Positions 33,495 to 42,097 of a stretch of 64,000 bases of DNA are shown here, one piece after another. The notes beneath the pieces were generated by a model. The model saw only the letters and a program-made list of their open reading frames with translations, was not told where the DNA came from and made no database searches. Origin of the DNA: CAZVKN01 sp964627035 (GTDB lineage Bacteria; Electryoneota; AABM5-125-24; Hatepunaeales; Hatepunaeaceae); the NCBI GenBank assembly GCA_964627035.1, contig CAZVKN010000006.1:1-64000 (forward strand). The letters run 5' to 3'. Made by a program: the position numbers and the translations under genes. The number at the start of each line of letters is the position of its first letter. Positions within the stretch are counted from its first letter, which is position 1.

Positions 33495-34421
33495 ATGACA
33501 ATGAAAAACACAAAACACATATACAGCATCAGTTTATATCTTATTCTAACCTCAATAGTTTTGATAGCCGGCTGCGATAACATTCCAACCGAAGTTGATG
33601 ACTATGAACCTGAAGCGGCGCTCTATGCTTATTTGACCAATGGTGAACCGTTGAACTCAATATATCTGGAGCGGGTGTCATCCATTTATGGATACTATAC
33701 TCGGACAGGGATTGACGATGCGGACATTAATATCTACTCATTATCGGTCAGTAATCCGGATACATTTCGGTATCAACAGCATTTACATCCTGATAGCTTA
33801 TGGATATACGTTCCTGATGGTGATACTCTATTTCCTGAAGGAATGCAACGATATAAATTGGAGGTCAATACACCTCAAGGTGATCACTTATGGTCTGAAG
33901 CGTTAGTGCCAGCCAGATTTGATTCTGTACTGGTTGTGGACACACTGTTCATTCATCCTCCGACAGATACGGATTACTGGATGGATACATTACAACGAAC
34001 CGATCCTGCTATTGTTATCGGATGGAGCAAGGTTGATTCTGCGGGTGGGTATTTTGGAGTAGTTTTGGCGCAAACACCCAAATCTGAGTTAGTTCCTCTT
34101 GATCCCGATTGGGATCCGAACGATCCGGATCAGGAGATTGATACTATGGAAGTAAATCGTATCGGTTGGACATTCATGCGTGATGATCAACGGGTAACTA
34201 CTATTCCATGGATTGCGTTCCAGTGGGAAGGTCGTCATGAGATTCAACTGCTCGCGACTTCAAGCGATTATTATGATTACATCTTTTCTATCTTTAGAGG
34301 TGGACCTGCACTTGGGGATCGTCCTCAGTTTAACGTCAATGGAGGATTGGGGATGTTTGCAGGGATTACTCGGTTCTCGTGTCATGTGTGGGTGGAAAGA
34401 TCAACGCCGCTACCGCAGTGA
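33495..34421 (+). CDS. DUF4249-like outer-membrane lipoprotein, partner of the TonB-dependent receptor
   Basis: 308 residues with a lipoprotein signal (LILTSIVLIAGC) and a beta-rich body beginning EAALYAYLTNGEPLNSIYLER, then DDADINIYSLS, and a mid-region YKLEVNTPQGDHLWSEALVP. This is the layout of the DUF4249 lipoproteins that in FCB genomes follow receptors of the same kind as the preceding gene and probably sit on them at the cell surface. The assignment to DUF4249 is by pattern and context, not by a search. An A/T hairpin terminator follows, then tRNA-Leu. Confidence 0.72.
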   Translation: MTMKNTKHIYSISLYLILTSIVLIAGCDNIPTEVDDYEPEAALYAYLTNGEPLNSIYLERVSSIYGYYTRTGIDDADINIYSLSVSNPDTFRYQQHLHPDSLWIYVPDGDTLFPEGMQRYKLEVNTPQGDHLWSEALVPARFDSVLVVDTLFIHPPTDTDYWMDTLQRTDPAIVIGWSKVDSAGGYFGVVLAQTPKSELVPLDPDWDPNDPDQEIDTMEVNRIGWTFMRDDQRVTTIPWIAFQWEGRHEIQLLATSSDYYDYIFSIFRGGPALGDRPQFNVNGGLGMFAGITRFSCHVWVERSTPLPQ

Positions 34422-34442
34422 GTATGAAAGAAGTGCTTAGAG

Positions 34443-34468
34443 AACTTAATGTGATAAGTTTTTTTTTA
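34443..34468 (+). terminator. Intrinsic terminator after the lipoprotein gene
   Basis: AACTTA pairs with TAAGTT around ATGTGA and is followed by a long T-run (34459-34468). The stem is short and AT-rich, but the T-tract is strong and the position 22 bases after the stop fits. Confidence 0.6.
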
Positions 34469-34490
34469 CATTATGAACTTCATTTTTTAC

Positions 34491-34519
34491 TTGCAAACCG
34501 GATGACTCAATTTTATTTT
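34491..34519 (+). promoter_or_regulatory. Candidate promoter of tRNA-Leu
   Basis: TTGCAA (34491-34496) and TATTTT (34514-34519) are 17 bases apart, and the tRNA begins 15 bases after the second box. Confidence 0.45.
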
Positions 34520-34533
34520 GATAAGGTTATGAT

Positions 34534-34618
34534 GCCGGGGTGGTGAAATTGGTAGACGCAGTGGACTCAAAATCCACCGGAGCTTAGCTCCATGCCGGTT
34601 CGATTCCGGCCCTCGGCA
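34534..34618 (+). tRNA. tRNA-Leu (anticodon CAA)
   Basis: Acceptor GCCGGGG pairs with CCTCGGC (one G-U), the D-arm contains GAAATTGGTAGACGC, the anticodon arm is GTGGA-CTCAAAA-TCCAC with anticodon CAA, followed by a class II variable arm (GGAGCTTAGCTCC) and the T-arm GCCGG-TTCGATT-CCGGC. Class II shape plus anticodon identify leucine (UUG codons). The 3' CCA is not encoded. Confidence 0.97.
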
Positions 34619-34714
34619 CAACCGCTTGAAATTTGGCGGTCTTAAGTCAATGCTAATTGCATCGGCTCATCTCTTCCCATTCCAATTCTAAATCGGTTGT
34701 CAAAAGGAGATAGT

Positions 34715-35080
34715 ATGGCGAAACGGTTAGGTACGATTTTACTCGAAATGGAGTATGTTACTAAAAGCCAGCTTGAGGAAGCACTGCGGAAGCAGGCTGA
34801 CGGCAAGGAGTGGATAGGTCAGAGCATGGTCAGCCAAGGCATGTTGTCGCTTGAAGATGTCAGCTCAATAATTGCTTTCCAGCAATCTGACAAGGGTAAG
34901 GGCAAACTGTTCGGTGTGTGTGCGGTAGGAATGGGCATGATAACTGAGGAACAGCGACTTAACATAATGAAATATCAGGATTTTTGTCGTGGAATCCTGG
35001 GTGATGTTCTCGCAGATTTGGGGCATCTGACCGATCTACAACGAAATGAAGCTGTTCGGCTGCAGTTTCTGCAGCTATAG
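34715..35080 (+). CDS. Small protein with GspE/PilB N-terminal-like repeats
   Basis: 121 residues. ATG 34715 is preferred because AAGGAG lies 6 bases before it; the TTG at 34697 precedes that site. The sequence has two copies of a helical unit: KRLGTILLEMEYVTKSQLEEALRKQ and GMLSLEDVSSIIAFQQ, then ITEEQRLNIMKYQ and GILGDVLADLGHLTDLQRNEAVRLQ. This LGxxLxxxGxxTxxQLxxAL pattern is the one seen in the N-terminal domain of type II secretion and type IV pilus ATPases and in small stand-alone proteins of unknown role, where it can bind c-di-GMP or partner proteins. It is monocistronic with its own terminator. Confidence 0.8.
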   Translation: MAKRLGTILLEMEYVTKSQLEEALRKQADGKEWIGQSMVSQGMLSLEDVSSIIAFQQSDKGKGKLFGVCAVGMGMITEEQRLNIMKYQDFCRGILGDVLADLGHLTDLQRNEAVRLQFLQL

Positions 35081-35092
35081 GTAATTTAGATT

Positions 35093-35133
35093 AAAGAAAG
35101 GGTGTCTCAGCAGTGAGGCACCCTTTCTTTTTT
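35093..35133 (+). terminator. Strong intrinsic terminator
   Basis: AAAGAAAGGGTG-CTCA pairs with TGAG-CACCCTTTCTTT around GCAG, followed by TTTTTT. It ends the small-protein gene at 35080. Confidence 0.85.
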
Positions 35134-35146
35134 GGAAGATAGAGAG

Positions 35147-35180
35147 TTGTAGTCGGGATTGTCCGCAACCCCGACTACAA
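35147..35180. repeat. Single-hairpin member of the TGTAGTC palindrome family
   Basis: TTGTAGTCGGG and CCCGACTACAA are the ends of a 34-base hairpin with tip ATTGTCCGCAAC. Unlike the other copies it has only one hairpin. Confidence 0.75.
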
Positions 35181-35204
35181 TTAAAATTCTAATGCAAGGA
35201 GATA

Positions 35205-36995
35205 CTACGGCATATAGACCGCTTTCCGATTGAGAGTCGTGCCTCCTGCACGAAGCTGAATCAGATACACCCCGGCTGACAGATTTTCCGGCTGCCAGTT
35301 AATCTTATGACTGCCTAATGTTTTATTGCCCTTCACTAATGTTTCGATTTCACGACCACTCAGATCAAAGATAGAAAGAGTCATCTCAGATGTAATCGGC
35401 AGCGTGTATTCTATCGTTATCTGGCTGTTGAACGGATTTGGATAAGGTGCAGCTAAGCTGTATCCGACCGGCACCACACCATCACTGTTCACAGAATTCG
35501 GCGGCAAGATTTCCAATCTTCCGGGAGCGATGTCAAATACAACATTAACAGGATCAGAATCAACAGCGAATCCGGCTACGAAGTAGGTCTCATTAACATC
35601 CACAAGTTCCGCCAGATAATACTGCTCGATGTCCCACTCCAAAGAACCCTCGCCGGGCGGCACTTCATAGGCATTTGCGATTAGGGTGTAGTTGAAAACA
35701 GATTCGGGGTCTTCCGCATAACCCGATGTGTCAGTGGTGATATACAGGAAAATCGAGAAGTAATCGTCGAAATCATTTGAATCGGTAACCGTCCAGGACA
35801 GCTCAACCAACTCATCCACTCTGACTTGCTGCGGCTCTTCCACCGGAGCTGTCAGATTGAACATAGGAGGCGGATTCCAGATTGCAGTGAATTCAACTGA
35901 CGATGTGTTGTTCTGCTCATGCGTCTCTTCAACATCGTTGTCCACATCAAGCTCCCAGAAAAAGAGATGGTCTCCTTCCGTGACAGTCCAAAGTGTGTCG
36001 GCGGTTACTATGTGTGAGCCTCGCATATCACCGTCACCGGTGACTACTTCGCTGTAAACCAGATCATCGTTAAGTGAGAAATTAACGGTAAATTCAGGCG
36101 TTTCACCAACTCCTTCAACATCCCACAAAAGCCTTGAATACACCTCATCATTAAATCTTGGAGCTTCATTCGTCCAGTAGATTGAGTCTTCTTCAACCGG
36201 ATAGCCAAATTGTTGTCTGACAGGGAAAAGATCAAACAGACCGTCATCCCACGTGAACATAACATCATCAATAAAGGCACCTTTTCCTGCGATGTTACGA
36301 GTATCTGACTGCCAGACGAATGCAATATAGACCTCTTCCTCACCGATGAAGCTGACAGTGTCCTCATCCTGAATCAAAGTGTCAAGGGAGAAGTGGCGAA
36401 CCATCCAGTCATCATTTCCTCTCGGGAATGTATATCCAATTCCTGCTGTGGCACGGAAATCGTTTCCATTCAATGTGAGGTGATCAGGGTTGTTCACTGC
36501 CACAACACTAAGTGAATCCCGAGCGTAATTGTCCAGATCCACCAGTACCCAAAAAGAGACAGCCGCAGCGCTGGCTTCAGATAGATCTATCGGTCCCCAC
36601 CACATCCAGGCATTTTGTCTGTTCTCATAGTCGTCATCTTCGGGCCATCGAGGATTATTGACATTGCCTCTGTTGGTATAAGCGCACCACATTGACTGGT
36701 CATCATTTCTGACCACAAACCGATTGTAGATGTAGTTTTGCAGACCCCAGCAGTAATCTGTCGGATCACCCTCAGTCAAGCGGTGTGGGGGGCGGGGATT
36801 CCAGTGCCATCTTCTGCGGTTACCACCGCGTTGATCAGTGTACCAGGGCCATTGGAGTATCGGATTCCTCTGATCCTCTTCGAAATGTTCGTTGAGGAGC
36901 GCCTGCCAGATGGCGTAAGACGGTTGAGGGATAAATTCTGTAAGAAATAGTGCGAACAGAACCAAAAAAACAGCTTTGAAAAATCCACTTCTCAT
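35205..36995 (-). CDS. Secreted multi-domain beta-sandwich protein with type IX sorting domain
   Basis: 596 residues: signal peptide (FFKAVFLVLFALFLTEFIPQ), a jelly-roll-like N-terminal region rich in Trp and Asp (residues ~30-255) with WWGPIDLSEASAAAVSFWV as seen in carbohydrate- or surface-binding modules, a CARDB-like Ig domain (~270-380), a second Ig-like domain (~385-490), and the sorting domain PYPNPFNSQITIEY...DLSGREIETLV...SAGVYLIQL. No catalytic motif is visible, so an adhesin or structural surface protein is likely. AAGGAG stands 9 bases before the ATG. Confidence 0.82.
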   Translation of the reverse strand: MRSGFFKAVFLVLFALFLTEFIPQPSYAIWQALLNEHFEEDQRNPILQWPWYTDQRGGNRRRWHWNPRPPHRLTEGDPTDYCWGLQNYIYNRFVVRNDDQSMWCAYTNRGNVNNPRWPEDDDYENRQNAWMWWGPIDLSEASAAAVSFWVLVDLDNYARDSLSVVAVNNPDHLTLNGNDFRATAGIGYTFPRGNDDWMVRHFSLDTLIQDEDTVSFIGEEEVYIAFVWQSDTRNIAGKGAFIDDVMFTWDDGLFDLFPVRQQFGYPVEEDSIYWTNEAPRFNDEVYSRLLWDVEGVGETPEFTVNFSLNDDLVYSEVVTGDGDMRGSHIVTADTLWTVTEGDHLFFWELDVDNDVEETHEQNNTSSVEFTAIWNPPPMFNLTAPVEEPQQVRVDELVELSWTVTDSNDFDDYFSIFLYITTDTSGYAEDPESVFNYTLIANAYEVPPGEGSLEWDIEQYYLAELVDVNETYFVAGFAVDSDPVNVVFDIAPGRLEILPPNSVNSDGVVPVGYSLAAPYPNPFNSQITIEYTLPITSEMTLSIFDLSGREIETLVKGNKTLGSHKINWQPENLSAGVYLIQLRAGGTTLNRKAVYMP

Positions 36996-37148
36996 TTTGT
37001 ACTCTCCTTAAGTTCAGCAGTCCTTGCGTAAGATATAATTACAGTGTATCTGACAAGATAGTAACTGTTGAAAGAAAATGCAATAAAGGATGACCGGAAT
37101 CTGGAGAGTAACAACTTATTCTGTGAATGAGCTTTGGGAGTTCTAATT

Positions 37149-37257
37149 GAGAGTATTAACTTTGTGGTGATTTGTTAGTTTGTAGTCGGGCTTGTCCCAA
37201 GCCCGACTACGTGGTTGAGACAACCAGACTACAAAATCACTACTTGTTAATACTCTC
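37149..37257. repeat. Nested palindrome: GAGAGTATTAAC frame around a TGTAGTC two-hairpin element
   Basis: Outer arms GAGAGTATTAACTTTGTGGT (from 37149) and TACTTGTTAATACTCTC (to 37257) are inverted repeats. The inner element 37180-37234 has hairpin 37185-37207 (stem GTCGGGC, tip TTGTCCCAA) and hairpin GGTTG-AGA-CAACC near 37213-37225 (tip TTGAGACAA). It lies between the sorted secreted protein gene and wecB; the rest of the 283-base gap shows nothing else. Confidence 0.85.
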
Positions 37258-37278
37258 TCCTGATTTAAGCCCGGGTAT

Positions 37279-38340
37279 TTACGCAACGTCTTCCAAAATT
37301 TCCACAATGATCTGTGAAGCCTTGCCGTTGCCGAATATTTTCAGTTGTCGTTTTGGCCACCACTGTCCCCGAACCGCATCAAGGATTCTAACCGGATCCG
37401 TATCAACAACGCGATTCCAACCTTCTGCGACCGTCTCAATCCACTCCGTCTCTGGACGTAATGTAACACATGGAACACGATAGAAATACGCTTCCTTCTG
37501 AATACCACCGCTATCGGTCAAGATCATCCGTGCGTTCCGTTCCAGCGTGATCATATCTAAATAACCTACCGGATCAATCAGTTGAACGTTTTCGGTGGGT
37601 TTGATCCCATATTCGATCAATAAGCTGGATGTTCGTGGATGTAGCGGAAGAATCACTGTTTCATCGGTTCTCGCCAGTGTGTCCATGATTGAACCAAGTC
37701 TATCACGATTATCAGTGTTGTAAGGTCTATGAACCGTTACCAACAGATACTCCTTAGCGGATAACTTCAAATCGGTGAGAATCGTAGAACGCTTATCGGC
37801 AACTGCCTGAAACTCAAGTGCTGCATCATACATCACATCACCGACGAGATGTACTCCATCGGTAATTCCTTCACGAGAAAGTTGATCTACAGCCGTTTGG
37901 GTCGGACATAGCAATATATCGGAACAGTGATCTGTCAATACGCGATTATCCTCTTCAGGCATGGTTTTGTTGAACGAGCGCAATCCAGCTTCGTTGTGCG
38001 CCAGCAATACTTTAGACTTACATGCGACCAATGCTCCCGCTAGCGTTGAGTTGGTATCACCATGAACCACTACTATATCGGGACTGATGTCGTTAATGAC
38101 TTCTTCCAGCTTGATAATCATCTGTCCAAGCTGATAGCCGTGTGAACCCGATCCGACTGCGAGATTTATGTCGGCAGATGGGATATTCATTTCATCAAAA
38201 AACTGCTGCGACATTGAGTAATCATAATGCTGACCGGTATGCACTATTGTCTCTCCATGACCTCTTTGTCGTAGTGCTTTACTGACCTGTGCGGCTTTGA
38301 TGAATTGCGGACGGGCGCCGACTATGGATAGCACTTTCAT
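37279..38340 (-). CDS. wecB: UDP-N-acetylglucosamine 2-epimerase (non-hydrolysing)
   Basis: 353 residues starting with MKVLSIVGARPQFIKAA, then HTGQHYDYSMSQQFFDEMNI, VVHGDTNSTLAGALVA, HNEAGLRSFNKTMPEE and LTDSGGIQKEAYFYRVPCVTLR. This is the WecB/MnaA family with the allosteric and active-site residues in place. It makes UDP-ManNAc for surface glycans. The segment GIQKEAYFYRVPCVTLR excludes the hydrolysing NeuC type. It stands alone on the minus strand, flanked by palindromic repeats on both sides. Confidence 0.95.
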   Translation of the reverse strand: MKVLSIVGARPQFIKAAQVSKALRQRGHGETIVHTGQHYDYSMSQQFFDEMNIPSADINLAVGSGSHGYQLGQMIIKLEEVINDISPDIVVVHGDTNSTLAGALVACKSKVLLAHNEAGLRSFNKTMPEEDNRVLTDHCSDILLCPTQTAVDQLSREGITDGVHLVGDVMYDAALEFQAVADKRSTILTDLKLSAKEYLLVTVHRPYNTDNRDRLGSIMDTLARTDETVILPLHPRTSSLLIEYGIKPTENVQLIDPVGYLDMITLERNARMILTDSGGIQKEAYFYRVPCVTLRPETEWIETVAEGWNRVVDTDPVRILDAVRGQWWPKRQLKIFGNGKASQIIVEILEDVA

Positions 38341-38422
38341 GTGAATTTTGGTTTTACGTTGAGCGTTAATCTGCGGATGATATGTTGTTCCCGTATTACA
38401 ATTTGGTAAAGTGGCTAAGTAT

Positions 38423-38503
38423 CCGCTGTCAACCTGCCGTGGTTGACAGCCTAACTTAGGCTATATCAATTAGTTGGCTGTCAGGTGTGGCGACCTGACA
38501 GCG
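38423..38503. repeat. Compound palindrome, CTGTCAACC/CTGTCAGGT family, copy 2
   Basis: Hairpins CTGTCAACC-TGCCGT-GGTTGACAG (38426-38449) and CTGTCAGGT-GTGGCG-ACCTGACAG (38478-38501). The loops differ from copy 1 at three positions, yet still pair along all six bases if G-U pairs are allowed in RNA of the plus strand. Located between wecB and the GH15 gene. Confidence 0.85.
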
Positions 38504-38560
38504 TTCACTCTTTGTTGTACTTAGTGATACTACAATTTCATTATACTTGTTAGAATTGAG

Positions 38561-40351
38561 TCATAATCTGCTGTTAAGATCACAGGCTGCGCTAATTAAA
38601 GCGAGATGCGTGAATGCCTGTGGAAAATTGCCGAGATGTTCACCGCTCGGTCCGAGTTCTTCTGAATATAGTCCGGTGTGATTTGCATATCCGAGCATTT
38701 TCTCGAAATAAAGACGAGCATCATCAAGCCTCCCCGCCTTTGAGAGGCACTCGACAAACCAGAACGAACAAATGCTGAATGTCCCCTCATCTCCCGACAA
38801 ACCGTCGGAAGCGGCTTCCTCATTCTTGTATCTGTAAACGAGTGAATCGTCGGTCAACTCTCGCTCGACAGCGTCAAGAGTTGAAATCCATCGAGGATCT
38901 GTAGGTCCTATGAATCCGACGAGTGGCATCACAAGGCAAGCAGCATCAAGTGAGGTCGTATTCTTGTGCTGAACGAAAGCCTGCTTGTCGGAATTCCAGA
39001 AGTTATCGTAGATGTCATTGTAGATCGAATTGCGGCATCTAAGCCAGTCATCAAGCGGCGCCGGCAGTGATCTTTTCCAAGCCAAGCGAACTGCTCTATC
39101 AATAGCCACCCAACACATCAGGCGCGAATAGAGGAACTCCTGCCGACCTCCTCGAACTTCCCATATTCCTTCATCTTTACTTTCCCAATGCTTACAGACC
39201 CAGTTGACCAATTTTACGAGGTTGACCCAAAGATCGTGATGGACAGGCTTAACCTGCTTATCGAACAGATAGATTGCATCCATCAGCTCGCCGTAAATAT
39301 CGAGTTGCAATTGATCTGATGCACCGTTTCCTATACGAACCGGTTTGGACTTTCGGTAGCCTTCAAAATGCGAAAGCTCTATCTCCTTCATCTCTTTCGA
39401 TCCATCCGGTCGGTACATTATCTGCAGCGAGCCGTCATCATTAAGTTCATTACATCTTGCTTCAATCCAGTGCATGAAACCGCTTGCAGCTTCATTATAT
39501 CCAAGGTGTAACAGTGCGTTCAGGGTCAGGGAAGAGTCACGGATCCAAGTAAACCTATAGTCCCAATTGCGTTCACCACCGATTTCTTCCGGCAGTCCGA
39601 ATGTGGCTGCTGCAACTACTGAACCGTGTGTATTGGAGGTCAGCAATTTTAAAGTTAAGGCAGATCTGTTAATCATTTCGCGCCAACGACCGCTGTAGTT
39701 GGACCTGTCAGCCCAGTTGCGCCAGTATTTTACGGTGTTGTGGAATTCCGATTCACATAGCTCTGATAAATCAGTGTCACTGTCTTGAGTATTACCTAAC
39801 TCAAGAATGAAGTCTTTAGAATCTCCTGCCGACAACTTAAAAAAAGAGACTGCCGAGCCGTCAACAATTGTCATTTCGGCATTGGAACGGAGGTTAACTG
39901 TTGTTTTGTCTTTACCTGAAGACTTGAATGTAGCACCAAATTTGTTGAGGGTTGTTTTTTGTTTCGCGCGGGCGTAATCAAAGCGAGGATCACATAGCAT
40001 TCCAAATCGAACAGTTCCTCTTACGGTTTTTACTCTTCTAATCAAGGCATGTCTGCCAGACAGCTTCTTAATAGGCATAAAATCAATGATCTCCGCAACA
40101 CCTTCGGAAGATAGAAAGCGTGTCATGAGGACGTTTGTATCAGGGAGGTATAGCTGTTTGCAGCGGACATTGTTGAGCACAGGAGCAATTTTGAATGAAC
40201 CGCCCTTATCGTGATCCAACAGCGAAGCAAATATCGTCGGTGAATCAAAGTCAGGGAAACAGAAGAAATCAATCGAACCGTCCATTCCGACAAGCGCAAC
40301 GGTTTCAAGATTCCCTATTATACTGTAGTTTTCAATGGGTTGATAATTCAT
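38561..40351 (-). CDS. Glycoside hydrolase family 15 protein (glucoamylase/trehalase-like)
   Basis: 596 residues with the bacterial GH15 layout: an N-terminal beta-sandwich starting YQPIENYSIIGNLETVALVGMDGSIDFFCFPDFDSPT, then an (alpha/alpha)6 barrel with NWDYRFTWIRDSSLTLNALLHLGY, the NGASDQLQLDIYGE block, and the second catalytic region GLSGDEGTFSICSFWFVECL. It hydrolyses terminal alpha-glucosidic bonds; related proteins act on maltodextrins or trehalose and the choice cannot be made here. No signal peptide, so cytoplasmic, consistent with glycogen or trehalose turnover. Monocistronic. Confidence 0.93.
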   Translation of the reverse strand: MNYQPIENYSIIGNLETVALVGMDGSIDFFCFPDFDSPTIFASLLDHDKGGSFKIAPVLNNVRCKQLYLPDTNVLMTRFLSSEGVAEIIDFMPIKKLSGRHALIRRVKTVRGTVRFGMLCDPRFDYARAKQKTTLNKFGATFKSSGKDKTTVNLRSNAEMTIVDGSAVSFFKLSAGDSKDFILELGNTQDSDTDLSELCESEFHNTVKYWRNWADRSNYSGRWREMINRSALTLKLLTSNTHGSVVAAATFGLPEEIGGERNWDYRFTWIRDSSLTLNALLHLGYNEAASGFMHWIEARCNELNDDGSLQIMYRPDGSKEMKEIELSHFEGYRKSKPVRIGNGASDQLQLDIYGELMDAIYLFDKQVKPVHHDLWVNLVKLVNWVCKHWESKDEGIWEVRGGRQEFLYSRLMCWVAIDRAVRLAWKRSLPAPLDDWLRCRNSIYNDIYDNFWNSDKQAFVQHKNTTSLDAACLVMPLVGFIGPTDPRWISTLDAVERELTDDSLVYRYKNEEAASDGLSGDEGTFSICSFWFVECLSKAGRLDDARLYFEKMLGYANHTGLYSEELGPSGEHLGNFPQAFTHLALISAACDLNSRL

Positions 40352-40433
40352 TTATAGCCTTCTTAAGATGGTCATATAATATATAACCGATGCTGAGCAA
40401 TGAAAATAGATATGCTGACTTCAAAGAGGATGT

Positions 40434-40462
40434 AAAAAAATAGCCCCGTAGAATACGGGGCT
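40434..40462 (-). terminator. Strong intrinsic terminator of the sulfur cassette
   Basis: AGCCCCGTA-GAA-TACGGGGCT is a perfect 9-bp stem; on the minus strand it is followed by TTTTTTT. It lies 26 bases beyond the rhodanese stop and closes the run that starts near 49190. Confidence 0.9.
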
Positions 40463-40487
40463 GAGTCTATTCAGGAATTGGCAGCGA

Positions 40488-41099
40488 TTAGCATCCACCC
40501 GCAACTTTCTTCTTTCGTTTCTTGGTGTGTGGAGGAGGTGGCGCTACCGGCGCATCAGTCTTTTGAGCTTCTGACGATATATCTGCGCTACCGCCGTACA
40601 CATGGCTTTTGAATGCGTTGATCTTGGCTGCTAAGGCAGGTTCAGATTGTTCGGACGGATTCAGATGGTCTATCCAACCTTCAAGACCACCGTTAAGCAA
40701 ATAAGCCTCATAGCCTTTACTCCGTAAAACCACCCATGCTTTACCGGCATTAACACCATCACTGCAAACTAATACTGTTATACCACGTTTAGTCAGCATA
40801 TCCAATCCGTCCTGAGTCATTAGAGACACGAGCGGGATATTTGTTGACATTGGAATAGAAAACTGAGCGAATTCTTGTGGGGATCGTGTATCTACAATGT
40901 TCAGCCCCGGTTTATCTGCAACAATCCATTCGGACAGCTCATCCGGAGATACCTTATCCTCACCGTAAGCGATGATCGCTCCGATTTCTTCAATGTTGGT
41001 GATCGGAGTCTGTGCGGTTGGTTCACCCATTAGGGCAATTATACCGGTGGTTATGAGCAGGATGATTGCTCCGACTTTAGGTAAGTTATTGCTGTTCAT
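40488..41099 (-). CDS. Envelope rhodanese-domain protein with C-terminal Gly-Gly-Cys
   Basis: 203 residues. An N-terminal hydrophobic segment (VGAIILLITTGIIALMG) is a membrane anchor or signal. Residues ~48-150 form a rhodanese domain: NIVDTRSPQEFAQFSIPMSTNIP, the active-site loop VLVCSDGVNAGKAW with catalytic Cys112, and YLLNGGLEGW. A proline- and lysine-rich tail (APPPPHTKKRKKKVAGGC) ends in a cysteine after two glycines, which recalls the swinging-arm tail of SoxY (GGCGG), although the families are not related. I infer a sulfane-sulfur carrier or transferase outside the cytoplasm. It is the last gene of the cassette, 3 bases after the preceding gene. Confidence 0.85.
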   Translation of the reverse strand: MNSNNLPKVGAIILLITTGIIALMGEPTAQTPITNIEEIGAIIAYGEDKVSPDELSEWIVADKPGLNIVDTRSPQEFAQFSIPMSTNIPLVSLMTQDGLDMLTKRGITVLVCSDGVNAGKAWVVLRSKGYEAYLLNGGLEGWIDHLNPSEQSEPALAAKINAFKSHVYGGSADISSEAQKTDAPVAPPPPHTKKRKKKVAGGC

Positions 41100-41102
41100 C
41101 TG

Positions 41103-41984
41103 TTATTTCCCTCCTGATGCTTGTTGTAGTGCTTGTTTGATACCTTTTGGTGCCCCCGATATTTTCATAAACGTCCCCATCCCAAGATCGGGAAAACTCA
41201 ACGCTATACGAAACTTTCCATGCAATGCATACGCACTGTTACCCGATACCAGTATCTCATAAGGCAGATGAGGGGTTGCCTTCAGGTCACTGGCGTCAAC
41301 AACATTCATAACCGTTTTATCCCCACCTTTGCCTGATGTAATGGCAACTCCAAACAGAACTTCCTCTTTGCCGGGAATATCAATACGATAGACTTTAGCA
41401 GTTCCACCTTTTCCTTGAGATAGTCCCTGTTCAACTGCTTCAATAGCACTTTGATGTGAGTCATACTCGGCAAGTAGGTCTTGGTCGTCAAAATATGGCA
41501 TCATCATCATGTAACGGTACTTGCGCAACTTTTTAACAGTTAATCCTTCTTCAGAACCGAAAGGATGCGTTTCACCTAATGCTGTGCTAAGTTTTTGCTT
41601 AACAACAGTAAGTTCGTCCTTCATCCGGTAAGCATTCGCCATGTATGTTGGATTGGTGTAAGCTATTTGCACCTGTCCATTCACTTCCGTCAGAGATATT
41701 CTCTGAGCTGCTCCATAACCACCGAACTCCGATTGTGCGGCATTCTGGTTCAGTTCATCGGACGTTACGATTATAATATGCGCTTCTGGATACGGTTGAT
41801 ACTCACCGACAATCTCGAACCCTTGCTCGGACAGTTTTAGTTTGACACCATCCAATTTATCCGTAATCGTGCCAGATTCGGTTGATGCTAAAAAATACGG
41901 CTTCAGGTAATCATCACCGGCAAAACCGATTCCTGCTATGGATAGGCAAAGTATGACTATCAAAAGTTTGGTTGTGTGATTCAT
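41103..41984 (-). CDS. Exported protein of unclear family in the sulfur cassette (DUF302-like?)
   Basis: 293 residues from ATG 41984, which begins the signal peptide MNHTTKLLIVILCLSIAGIGFA and has GAGAG five bases upstream; ATG 41996 is the alternative. The body has an alpha/beta pattern with a first unit GVKLKLSEQGFEIVGEYQPY, followed by HIIIVTSDEL, and a last unit GKFRIALSFPDLGMGTFMKI, followed by APKGIKQALQQA, which together resemble a DUF302-type fold, but I cannot confirm it. The middle contains an MMMMPY stretch. No cysteine pair or haem motif. Position between the FadL-like channel and the rhodanese suggests a periplasmic binding or delivery role. Confidence 0.65.
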   Translation of the reverse strand: MNHTTKLLIVILCLSIAGIGFAGDDYLKPYFLASTESGTITDKLDGVKLKLSEQGFEIVGEYQPYPEAHIIIVTSDELNQNAAQSEFGGYGAAQRISLTEVNGQVQIAYTNPTYMANAYRMKDELTVVKQKLSTALGETHPFGSEEGLTVKKLRKYRYMMMMPYFDDQDLLAEYDSHQSAIEAVEQGLSQGKGGTAKVYRIDIPGKEEVLFGVAITSGKGGDKTVMNVVDASDLKATPHLPYEILVSGNSAYALHGKFRIALSFPDLGMGTFMKISGAPKGIKQALQQASGGK

Positions 41985-42001
41985 ATTTACTCTCATTGTA
42001 T

Positions 42002-42072
42002 GGTAGGGGTTTGATTCATCAAACCCGTTAGTAATAACAATGGTAACGGGCGTGATAAATCACGCCCCTACC
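42002..42072. repeat. Compound palindrome inside the sulfur cassette
   Basis: GGTAGGGG (42002-42009) pairs with CCCCTACC (42065-42072) and encloses two hairpins, GGGTTTGATTCATCAAACCC and GGGCGTGATAAATCACGCCC, separated by GTTAGTAATAACAATGGTAAC-like sequence. Same plan as the other compound palindromes but a different sequence. It lies between the FadL-like gene and the unknown exported protein gene. Confidence 0.8.
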
Positions 42073-42097
42073 GACATTGTAACAGTGACATAGTTAC

